53,216 nt of DNA from JAHDNZ01 sp036721855. Its GTDB lineage: Bacteria; Bacillota; DTU065. This document shows, in pieces, positions 18,090-24,562 of this stretch (positions are counted from its first letter, which is position 1; every line of letters starts with the position of its first letter). A model generated the notes under the pieces. That model had not been told where the DNA came from, did not search any database, and saw only the letters and a list, made by a program, of their open reading frames with translations. The translations under genes and the position numbers were made by a program. Location of the stretch: the NCBI GenBank assembly GCA_036721855.1, contig DAIMKF010000011.1, positions 1-53,216 of the forward strand, read 5' to 3'.

Positions 18090-19241
18090 ATGCGTTATAA
18101 ACTACGTGGAGCAGTAGTTCTAACAGAAAAAGGCAGGGAAAGAGTTGACATTTTGGTAGAAGACGGTCGTATTGCCGCCTTAGGGAGAGTAGCGGCATTA
18201 AGTGCAAAAGAGATCGATTTAACCGGACTTACACTTTTACCTGGATTTATAGATATTCATCTTCATGGCGCCGGGGGAAAAGATACCATGGAAGGAACTT
18301 ATCAGGCCTTAAACAAGATAGCGACAACGCATGGCAAACATGGCACAACAGCCATGGTACCTGCTAGTGTTGCCGCTACACATGAAGAGCTTCTAGCTGT
18401 GGCCCAAGCGATTAAAACGGCTGTAGACAAAGGCACCGAGGGAGCCAAAATATTGGGCTGGCATATAGAAGGACCATATATGAATCTGGAATGCTTAGGA
18501 GCTCACAGAGCGGAATGTTTACGTAGCGCTTCAATAAAAGAAACTGAGGAGCTTTCAGCTGCGTCAGGTAATAATATTAAAGTAATGACCTTAGCACCTG
18601 AAATTGAAGGTGCTCTAGAACTAATCGGTTACCTGAGAAACATCGGTGTAGTTCCTAGTATGGGACACACTATGGCTACCGTAGAACAGTATGATAGAGC
18701 TGTGGCAGCCGGAGCAATGCATACCACCCATCTTTTTAATGCCATGAGGAAATTCCATCACAGAGAGCCCGGTATTATCGGGGCAGCTTTAACTGACAAG
18801 CGAATTACATCAGAAATTATAGCCGATGGAATTCATGTTCATCCCTTAGCGTTAAAACTGTTTTACCAGAGCAAAGGTCCCGAGAAGGCTCTTTTGGTAA
18901 CAGATTCTCTGGAAGCTGTTGGTCTGAGTGATGGTGAATACTCACTTGGTAGTTTAAAGGTCACTGTTAAAGACGGAACCGCTCGCCTAAGTGATGGAAC
19001 TTTAGCCGGTTCAACATTAACCATGGAAAAAGCAGTTTTTAATATAATGAAGTATGCCGGTGCAAGTTTGGAAAATGCCAGCCGTATGGCTAGTCTAAAT
19101 CCGGCCAAACTGTTAAACCTTGACTATCGTAAAGGAAGTATTGCTCTTGGTAAAGACGCTGATTTGGTTGCCCTTGATGACGATTTTAAGGTAAAATTTA
19201 CTATGGTTGAGGGAAATATTATTCATAACGTTTTGAATTAA
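18090..19241 (+). CDS. nagA: N-acetylglucosamine-6-phosphate deacetylase
   Basis: A cytoplasmic metal-dependent amidohydrolase that removes acetate from GlcNAc-6-phosphate in amino-sugar recycling. The 383-residue protein has the amidohydrolase metal motif PGFIDIHLHGAGG (about residue 52), the catalytic glutamate segment GWHIEGPYMN, GHTMA, the ligand histidines in THLFNAMRKFHHREPG, and the catalytic aspartate in LLVTDSLEAVG. No nagB or phosphotransferase gene is adjacent. AAGGGGG precedes the ATG. It ends the rlmN-prkC-rsgA-rpe run and is followed by a strong terminator. Confidence 0.95.
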   Translation: MRYKLRGAVVLTEKGRERVDILVEDGRIAALGRVAALSAKEIDLTGLTLLPGFIDIHLHGAGGKDTMEGTYQALNKIATTHGKHGTTAMVPASVAATHEELLAVAQAIKTAVDKGTEGAKILGWHIEGPYMNLECLGAHRAECLRSASIKETEELSAASGNNIKVMTLAPEIEGALELIGYLRNIGVVPSMGHTMATVEQYDRAVAAGAMHTTHLFNAMRKFHHREPGIIGAALTDKRITSEIIADGIHVHPLALKLFYQSKGPEKALLVTDSLEAVGLSDGEYSLGSLKVTVKDGTARLSDGTLAGSTLTMEKAVFNIMKYAGASLENASRMASLNPAKLLNLDYRKGSIALGKDADLVALDDDFKVKFTMVEGNIIHNVLN

Positions 19242-19249
19242 CCTGAGAA

Positions 19250-19278
19250 GGGGGCTTAGTAGTCAGCCCCCTTTTTTT
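19250..19278 (+). terminator. Rho-independent terminator after nagA
   Basis: GGGGGCT (19250-19256) pairs with AGCCCCC (19265-19271) around an eight-base loop, followed by seven T residues. Confidence 0.92.
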
Positions 19279-19414
19279 GCAAAAAAAGGATAAAATAAGC
19301 TAACAGCGAAGTTTTTTAAAGACGCAAAAATAAATGTCCCAATAAGGGGGAATGGGATTTTATATTTGCTTTTACTTTTAGTTTATTTTACTAGTCAAAA
19401 AGGGGGAGATTGAG

Positions 19415-20722
19415 ATGAAAAAAGAATACAAAGCCATATTGCTGCTGGCAATTTTCCTATTAGCTTGTTTAAGCCAGGCCGCTCCTGCAAAACCAGTTAC
19501 TTTACAGGTCTGGTTTACAGAAGGCAATGAACAGTTTCAGATAATCAAAGACTTGGTTGAAGAGTATTTTACTCCTAAGACCGGTATTAAAGTTGAAGGA
19601 TCCGTTATGACCTATGATGACCTTTGGCAAAAAGGTCTTTTGTCCATGGCATCAGGCGAAACTCCGGATGTGGCTAGTTTTGGTTCTGAATGGCCGGCTG
19701 AGTTTGGAGTTCGTGGTGGCTTAATTGATTTAAAAAAGACCTTCGGTAAGGAATTTGACGAGGTAATCGCCAAGGTATTTCCCAATCAAATGCGAGCAGT
19801 TGAATTCTTGGGAGCTTATTATGGTATACCTGTCAGATTTGGTTTTGCATTAGCTTATTATAGGACCGATATCTTTAAGCAAAATGGCTGGGAATATCCC
19901 AAGACTTGGGATGAGGCGAAAAAACTCATTCCTAAAATGGTAGTTAAAAATACCACCATTAGCGGTCCGGACTGGTATATTGAGCCCAGATGGCCAACGA
20001 TTATGCAGTTTATTTGGCAACATGGAGGAGAAGTTATCAAAGAGGATCACCTCCACTCCGGTCTAGACGAACCTAATGCTATCAGAGGATTTAAAACTCT
20101 GGTTGAACTTTATAAAGATTATAAACTTCCTCAAGCACCAACACCTATCCAGGCTTTTTCCACGGGTGAGATGTCATTAATGGTTGCCGGGAACTGGCGT
20201 TATACAGCACTTCAGGCTGCTTTTCCACAGCTAAACGGCAAATGGAAGATGGAACTTTTACCAGGGGCTATGGTAGATGGCAAATTAAATCGCAGTGCTT
20301 ATAACGGTGGTGTTCCTTTCGGTATTTTTACCAATTCCAAGTACAAAAAAGAAGCTTGGGAGTTTCTTAAATGGTTCTTTAGCGAAGAGATCCAGATTGA
20401 ATACTCAAACCGGGTAATGCAAAAATTACCACATTACTTTTTCTTCTCAGCCAATATGAATGCGGCAGCTAAGTCTCCATTCCCAGAGGAAGATGTTAAA
20501 ATATTATTTGCCCAAGCTGAGCAGTCTATTGCACCACGTGCCGGTTTAGGAGCAACTATTATTTGCCGGAGATTTATGGATAATGCTATCATGCGCTGTT
20601 TATTACAAAACGAAGACCCAGAAAAATCCATTAAGCAGGCAGCCAAAGAGTCCAATGATGAATTGCAGAGTAAATATAAAGAGTTTAAACGCTTTATCGA
20701 AGCTAATTTAAAACTTAATTAA
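19415..20722 (+). CDS. ABC transporter extracellular solute-binding protein, family 1
   Basis: A 435-residue periplasmic/extracellular binding protein of the sugar-type family 1. An N-terminal hydrophobic export segment with LLAC at residues 15-18 resembles a lipobox (the -2 leucine is not ideal). Family features include VTLQVWFTEGNEQFQIIKDLVEEYF, SGETPDVASFGSEWPAEF, YGIPVRFGFALAYYRTDIFKQNG and MVAGNWRY. AAAGGGGGAG precedes the ATG. Terminators flank the gene on both sides, and no permease or ATPase gene lies next to it. It must therefore use a transporter encoded elsewhere or act as a receptor. The substrate is probably a saccharide, but this cannot be read from the sequence. Confidence 0.9.
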   Translation: MKKEYKAILLLAIFLLACLSQAAPAKPVTLQVWFTEGNEQFQIIKDLVEEYFTPKTGIKVEGSVMTYDDLWQKGLLSMASGETPDVASFGSEWPAEFGVRGGLIDLKKTFGKEFDEVIAKVFPNQMRAVEFLGAYYGIPVRFGFALAYYRTDIFKQNGWEYPKTWDEAKKLIPKMVVKNTTISGPDWYIEPRWPTIMQFIWQHGGEVIKEDHLHSGLDEPNAIRGFKTLVELYKDYKLPQAPTPIQAFSTGEMSLMVAGNWRYTALQAAFPQLNGKWKMELLPGAMVDGKLNRSAYNGGVPFGIFTNSKYKKEAWEFLKWFFSEEIQIEYSNRVMQKLPHYFFFSANMNAAAKSPFPEEDVKILFAQAEQSIAPRAGLGATIICRRFMDNAIMRCLLQNEDPEKSIKQAAKESNDELQSKYKEFKRFIEANLKLN

Positions 20723-20741
20723 CCAATAATGATATTGTCCA

Positions 20742-20779
20742 AACTGCTGGTTTATTATCTAAACCAGCAGTTCTTTTTT
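20742..20779 (+). terminator. Rho-independent terminator after the solute-binding protein gene
   Basis: A perfect 12-bp stem, AACTGCTGGTTT (20742-20753) with AAACCAGCAGTT (20761-20772), a seven-base loop, then CTTTTTT. Confidence 0.93.
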
Positions 20780-21080
20780 AGTTAACTGCAAGAAGACAAG
20801 AAGACTAAGACTAAATACGAAAAAAGCTTTTAAGTAACAATTAAGTAAGGTTTAATTATTACGCCCAAAAGAAGGGTGGGAGATAAAGTAAAAATAAATT
20901 GAATAGAAATGAAAAAACACAAATAAAAGATAAACTTGTAAAAATGGCAAAAAATAGATGAAAAAAGCTACAAAATTACAGAGTTTTTACATTTTCATGT
21001 TAAAAAAGGTGGGGTAAACTAGAATTACATCATGTTTGGGGTAAGACTGCCAGAAAATACTTGGGGGTGAGGAAAGGGTT
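20780..21080. other. Non-coding region upstream of the Tad pilus locus
   Basis: About 300 very A/T-rich bases without a credible gene. An imperfect hairpin, TTTTTACAT (20984-20992) with ATGTTAAAAA (20997-21006), and a TAGAAT -10-like hexamer at 21020-21025 are visible, but no good -35 element is correctly spaced. I see no riboswitch motif. The promoter and any regulation of the pilus genes probably lie here. Confidence 0.4.
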
Positions 21081-21104
21081 ATTTTAAAAGAGGAAGGTAG
21101 CGTT

Positions 21105-21233
21105 ATGGTTGAGTTTGGGTTAGCACTTCTAGTATTATCAGCTGGGATTTTAACGACGTATTTTTTGGTTAAAGAGGGAATCTATTCATGGCACCGAGGA
21201 AGAATGTTAACCATTTTGCTAAGTTCTAAATAA
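21105..21233 (+). CDS. Small prepilin-like protein at the head of the Tad locus
   Basis: A short ORF encoding MVEFGLALLVLSAGILTT and then a positively charged tail, 42 residues in all. GAGGAAGG (21090-21097) is well placed for the ATG. Reading the same frame upstream gives KEEGSVMVEF, an exact class III prepilin cleavage pattern (Gly, then Glu at +5), so the ATG lies after the cleavage site. The open frame extends back to 21045 without ATG, GTG or TTG. An ATT at 21081, 11 bases after GGGGGTGA (21063-21070), would give a normal short leader (50 residues). Either an unusual start is used or the product is leaderless. It precedes the Flp pilin gene by 20 bases. Confidence 0.6.
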   Translation: MVEFGLALLVLSAGILTTYFLVKEGIYSWHRGRMLTILLSSK

Positions 21234-21253
21234 ATAATAAGGAGAGAAGGCGC

Positions 21254-21427
21254 TTGAACAAGGGAGCGCTCTTAAAGAAACTGTTGGCTGATGAACAGGG
21301 ACAGAGTTTGGTAGAATATGGTTTGCTGTTATTAGTCATTGCTACAGCCGTAGTAGTAAGTGCTCGAGCTTTAGGTGGCAGAGTGAATACTATCGTGCAG
21401 GAGTTGCTTGGGCAGCTTTCTAGATGA
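21254..21427 (+). CDS. flp: Flp/Fap-type pilin
   Basis: The major pilin subunit of a Tad pilus, 57 residues. A short positively charged leader ends at DEQG, followed by QSLVEYGLLLLVIATAVVVSA, the hallmark Flp sequence with Glu at +5 and Tyr at +6 after the cleavage glycine. The TTG start follows GGAGAGAAGG (21241-21250). A hairpin terminator 100 bases downstream probably lets the pilin be made in excess over the assembly genes. Confidence 0.93.
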   Translation: MNKGALLKKLLADEQGQSLVEYGLLLLVIATAVVVSARALGGRVNTIVQELLGQLSR

Positions 21428-21529
21428 TTGCAATGATAAAGTATCTCCTTAGAGCAAACACCTGCGAGATTAAAATATGAAGGCAGGCTTACCCAAACAT
21501 CCAGAAAAAAATATCGGCAGCTGTATACA

Positions 21530-21554
21530 GGGGGAGCAACGCTCCCCTCTTTTA
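21530..21554 (+). terminator. Terminator/attenuator between pilin and assembly genes
   Basis: GGGGAGC (21531-21537) pairs with GCTCCCC (21541-21547) around a three-base loop, followed by TCTTTT. Partial read-through would lower expression of the downstream Tad assembly genes relative to the pilin. Confidence 0.75.
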
Positions 21555-21585
21555 TTCAGTGTAAGGAGGCCAATTAATTACTGTG

Positions 21586-22005
21586 ATGCATTTGGCTTTA
21601 ATTATTGCTTTCTTAGGAGGTCTATGGGATGCCTTTACCGGTAAGATTCCCAATTGGCTTACATTGGGTTCAATGTTTTTGGGCCTTATAGTGAGTTTGT
21701 TTTTAGGAGATATTTTAACTTGCATGGCAGGCCTTTTTATAGGGATTATAATATATCTGCCTTTTTTTGCTCTAGGTTATATGGGTGGCGGCGATGTCAA
21801 GTTAATGGGGGCGATAGGATGTTTTGCGGGGATAGAAGGAATAGTATACACAGCTTTTTTTGCCAGTATTTGGGGGGGATTTATGGCCTTAATCGCGCTA
21901 CACAGAAGAAAAAGCCATGTCCGCTATGGTATGGCCATAGGTCTTGGCTTTTTAACCCTAAAGGTTCTACTATGGTTGAACTGGCAATTGCCCTCTCTTT
22001 ATTAA
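21586..22005 (+). CDS. tadV: Prepilin peptidase (TadV/CpaA family, A24)
   Basis: A small aspartic membrane protease that cleaves Flp and pseudopilin leaders. The 139-residue protein is mostly hydrophobic, with the first catalytic aspartate in WDAFTGKIPNWLT (about residue 16) and the second in the GGGDVKLMGA motif (about 67). The short form without the methylase domain is typical of Tad loci. GTG 21583 directly precedes ATG 21586; AAGGAGG (21563-21569) is 13-16 bases away, further than usual. Its 3' end overlaps the next gene by 34 bases in another frame. Confidence 0.9.
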   Translation: MHLALIIAFLGGLWDAFTGKIPNWLTLGSMFLGLIVSLFLGDILTCMAGLFIGIIIYLPFFALGYMGGGDVKLMGAIGCFAGIEGIVYTAFFASIWGGFMALIALHRRKSHVRYGMAIGLGFLTLKVLLWLNWQLPSLY

Positions 22006-22400
22006 CGGCAATTGTTTACCCGTTTTTTTATTACGGAGTGTTTTTTACTGATCTTGCGGCTTGGAAGAGTACACTTTATCTTAAGGCCAGAGAAGCAACC
22101 CTGGAGAAGGGGAAAAACAGTTTTACATTCGGCAGATATGTTATTCTTTTGAATTCTCAAACCAAAAGCCAAAACAAAGGTAATAAAGCTGTAGTAGAAG
22201 GTGAAGCGAAAGTGCTCAATATCGGTAAATTACCACTTCTAAAAACCATTAACTTTCCGACGCATCACGAAAAATATAACGAAAAGAGGACTACTTATAA
22301 ATGGAGAGGTTTTAAAGGTCTTATTATAGATTTTGGCAAGGGGGTTTATGAGCTATTAATGACTCTGGTCAAATCATTGTGGGGGCTGTTTTCCTCCTAG
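21972..22400 (+). CDS. TadE-like pseudopilin, start embedded in the peptidase gene
   Basis: A 142-residue protein beginning MVELAIALSLLTAIVYPFFYYG, a pseudopilin N-terminal helix; the remainder is hydrophilic and unassigned. The in-frame codons before the ATG read NPKGST, completing a prepilin site (Gly|STMVE) that the ATG start would omit. Upstream the frame runs through the peptidase gene with no well-placed start. AAAGG (21959-21963) is weakly placed for the ATG. A -1 frameshift from the peptidase frame near the T run at 21949-21953 would supply a leader, but no canonical slippery heptamer is present. Function inferred from position and N-terminal motif only. Confidence 0.6.
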   Translation: MVELAIALSLLTAIVYPFFYYGVFFTDLAAWKSTLYLKAREATLEKGKNSFTFGRYVILLNSQTKSQNKGNKAVVEGEAKVLNIGKLPLLKTINFPTHHEKYNEKRTTYKWRGFKGLIIDFGKGVYELLMTLVKSLWGLFSS

Positions 22401-22951
22401 TTGCTTGTACGTTTTTTCTGTTTTCAGTTTACGATATTGCCCAAGGCTGGCGAGATCGGGCCAAGCTGCAACAGGCTGTTGATGCTGCAGCTTTGTCTTG
22501 TGGTGCATTTGCCTGTGATCTTTTAACTATAATGGAGCTTTATAACAAGCTTTCTTTACTAAAATTTCTGGCTCCTGTTGAATTTTTGGCTGTAGGTGAA
22601 ACCATCGATACTTTACGATTAATAGCCGAAACTGTCGAGATACTTGGCCCTTTAACCGGTATACTTGGCTCCGATACGCACTATCCATTGCACGCTGTAA
22701 GATGCCTTGATTTGGGGACATTTTTTGACAGAACTGCTTGCAAATTTATCATAAAAAGAGGTCAGGAGCCAGGAGGTAGAGTGATAAAAATAAGGGGTTA
22801 TGCCAGCACAATTAGCTCACGCTACATTTTGAAAAAATACCTACCAAAAAAGCACTTCGTTGAAGAAATAGTTATCACGACTTGTGCTGAAGTGGGAATC
22901 TATAGCCAAAGGGGGTTAATCACTACCTATGTTCCGGTCCTCCTTCACTAA
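22379..22951 (+). CDS. TadG-like pilus protein with irregular start
   Basis: A 190-residue protein whose first 50 residues match the TadG/DUF2134-type N-terminus: a transmembrane segment followed by YDIAQGWRDRAKLQQAVDAAAL. The rest is unassigned. GTG 22379 is the only ordinary start. The nine codons before it, back to a TGA at 22349, read NDSGQIIV, giving a Gly|Gln cleavage-type site that GTG would omit. An ATT at 22355, ten bases after AAGGGGG (22338-22344), would restore it. The gene overlaps both neighbours (22 and 23 bases), implying translational coupling. Confidence 0.6.
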   Translation: MGAVFLLVACTFFLFSVYDIAQGWRDRAKLQQAVDAAALSCGAFACDLLTIMELYNKLSLLKFLAPVEFLAVGETIDTLRLIAETVEILGPLTGILGSDTHYPLHAVRCLDLGTFFDRTACKFIIKRGQEPGGRVIKIRGYASTISSRYILKKYLPKKHFVEEIVITTCAEVGIYSQRGLITTYVPVLLH

Positions 22952-23309
22952 AGGACAGTCTTTAGTAGAGCTGGCTTTGTTGCTTCCCGTATTTGTGTTC
23001 TTGCTTTTGGCGGTGTTTGTTATCGGTCGATATTTTGATTTGCAAATCTCTCTGGATATGGCAGTTGCCGAAGCTCTAAGAGCTGAATCCTTTGGCTATA
23101 ACGGTAAAAAAGTTTTTTATAACGAATGGAAAAATCTTACCGGGTTAGACACTAAAGGAGTTAACTGCCATATCACTACTAACCTAAATGTTATAACAGT
23201 CACTGCCTCTACCGAGATTAAGCTTCCTCCTGTCTTGGAGCGATTTAAGATACCCAACCCTAAAGTTAAATCTAGACTATCGCAAATTATATCTTTGACA
23301 AGAAAGTGA
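22929..23309 (+). CDS. TadE-like pseudopilin
   Basis: A 126-residue minor pseudopilin. A short leader ending in TKG is followed by QSLVELALLLPVFVFLLLAVF, a canonical TadE prepilin sequence with Glu at +5. The rest (IGRYFDLQISLDMAVAEALRA, then a beta-rich tail) matches TadE proteins in general form. It overlaps the preceding gene by 23 bases; AAGGGGG at 22910-22916 is the nearest ribosome site. Unlike its two upstream neighbours it has a normal ATG before the cleavage site. Confidence 0.82.
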   Translation: MFRSSFTKGQSLVELALLLPVFVFLLLAVFVIGRYFDLQISLDMAVAEALRAESFGYNGKKVFYNEWKNLTGLDTKGVNCHITTNLNVITVTASTEIKLPPVLERFKIPNPKVKSRLSQIISLTRK

Positions 23310-23313
23310 GTGT

Positions 23314-23985
23314 GTGAGAATGTTGATACTCTTATTGATTTTATTTCTAAGCTTGCCTTTTTCAGCCCAAAGTCTGATAGGTCAAATATATATTAGAGAT
23401 TCACAGGCTACCTATAATGTATTCCTTTTATCGCATAACGAATTTAAAGATAAAGAGGTTTATAGTTTGGAAAAGCTATTAAATACTTCGCTACTAGAAA
23501 TATCCCAATTAAGTGCTAAGCTCGAAATCGAGAAAATATTCCAAGAAAAAATATTGACAGGTAAGGTCCCGTTGCTGCTGAGCGATACATCAAAAAAAGC
23601 GATTTCTTTTAACTCTGTAAATAAATTTCCCAAAGGCAAGTCTCTGATTTGGAAATATCTTAAAAAAAAGCAGGTTAGTTCAGCTTTTTGGTTTGGCAAC
23701 TATGAAATAATTAATTCAGATTCAAGGTGTAGTTATTTAGTCGATTTAATCCTACAGAATGAAAAAGTAGAAAACCTCATTAAAACCCAAGATTTTCCAG
23801 AGACCAATCACACTTTGGCGACTATTTTTCTGCCCGAGGAAGAGATCATGATCTTGACTGAAAACGACTCTACACTGATAAAGGTGGTAAGAAATGATAA
23901 AAAAGATAGCGAGGTTTTTAATATCCTTCGTGATTGTCTGTCTGGCCTGGCTGATTCTCGTACAAGGCCCTCCCTCTTTAGATGA
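23314..23985 (+). CDS. Hypothetical exported protein in the Tad locus
   Basis: I do not recognise this 223-residue product. It begins with a clear signal-peptide-like segment (MLILLLILFLSLPFSAQS) and is otherwise hydrophilic with many Lys, Leu and Ser. Start could be GTG 23314 or ATG 23320; neither has a strong ribosome site. Its last 92 bases overlap the CpaB gene in a different frame, an unusually long overlap, so its C-terminus may be poorly constrained. Position inside the operon suggests a role in pilus assembly. Confidence 0.5.
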   Translation: MRMLILLLILFLSLPFSAQSLIGQIYIRDSQATYNVFLLSHNEFKDKEVYSLEKLLNTSLLEISQLSAKLEIEKIFQEKILTGKVPLLLSDTSKKAISFNSVNKFPKGKSLIWKYLKKKQVSSAFWFGNYEIINSDSRCSYLVDLILQNEKVENLIKTQDFPETNHTLATIFLPEEEIMILTENDSTLIKVVRNDKKDSEVFNILRDCLSGLADSRTRPSLFR

Positions 23986-24562
23986 CAATCAAGATACTTT
24001 GGTTAAAGTTTGGGTAGCCAAAAAATATCTTGCGGGCGAGACTGTCTTAACAGGCAGTGAATTCGAACTCAAAGAAGTCCCGGCCGAGTTGGTGCCTATG
24101 GCAGATAATCCTCTGGATATAAAGGGCAAGACACTGCTAGCACCTCTTTTAGAAGGGGAAATTCTTTGGGAAAAAGATCTTAAAAGTGATACCGAGCCTC
24201 AAGTACTAGTAACTATGTCAACTGACTCTTTGGCTTTAAAAAAAGGTGATAAAGTGGCTGTAATGGCAACCAAAGATGACCAGACAATTACTCTTTTAGA
24301 TAATCTGACTGTCGAGGATATTAAAGAAAGCCAGTATGATAGCTCCAAGTCAGTATTAGTTGCCACCAAGGAAGAAGAAGCTCAAGCATTTAATCTGCTT
24401 AAGAGCCAGACTACTTTAACTGTTGTACCTTCTACCGGTGGCCTTAAAAAGGCTGCTGATCCTCTTTTAGCTGCCAAGAGTATGTTAAAGGAAGATAGAG
24501 TATATACAAGAAAAGTGGAGGTAATTGAAGGTGGTGTGGTAACATGGCACGATGTAGATTAG
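23894..24562 (+). CDS. cpaB: CpaB/RcpC-type Flp pilus assembly protein
   Basis: A 222-residue membrane-anchored protein with one N-terminal transmembrane helix (residues 5-24) followed by a SAF-like domain: VKVWVAKKYLAGETVLTGSEFELKE is the typical opening (written here around residues 37-61). A second domain contains LALKKGDKVAVMATKDD. This order matches CpaB/RcpC, a periplasmic or cell-wall-side component of Tad systems near the secretin. AAGGTGG (23881-23887) is well placed for the ATG, which lies within the preceding gene. Ends 19 bases into the secretin gene. Confidence 0.82.
   Translation: MIKKIARFLISFVIVCLAWLILVQGPPSLDDNQDTLVKVWVAKKYLAGETVLTGSEFELKEVPAELVPMADNPLDIKGKTLLAPLLEGEILWEKDLKSDTEPQVLVTMSTDSLALKKGDKVAVMATKDDQTITLLDNLTVEDIKESQYDSSKSVLVATKEEEAQAFNLLKSQTTLTVVPSTGGLKKAADPLLAAKSMLKEDRVYTRKVEVIEGGVVTWHDVD

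Noticed and set aside
19337..19357. Short TCCCA/TGGGA hairpin followed by TTTTATATTT upstream of the solute-binding protein gene
   Set aside because: Only five base pairs with an 11-base loop; too weak to call an attenuator.
21654..21971. Long upstream extension of the TadE-like ORF (start at 21654)
   Set aside because: It lies entirely inside the prepilin peptidase gene in another frame, is rich in Cys, Arg and Trp, and has no ribosome site. Only the part from about 21972 looks like a real protein.
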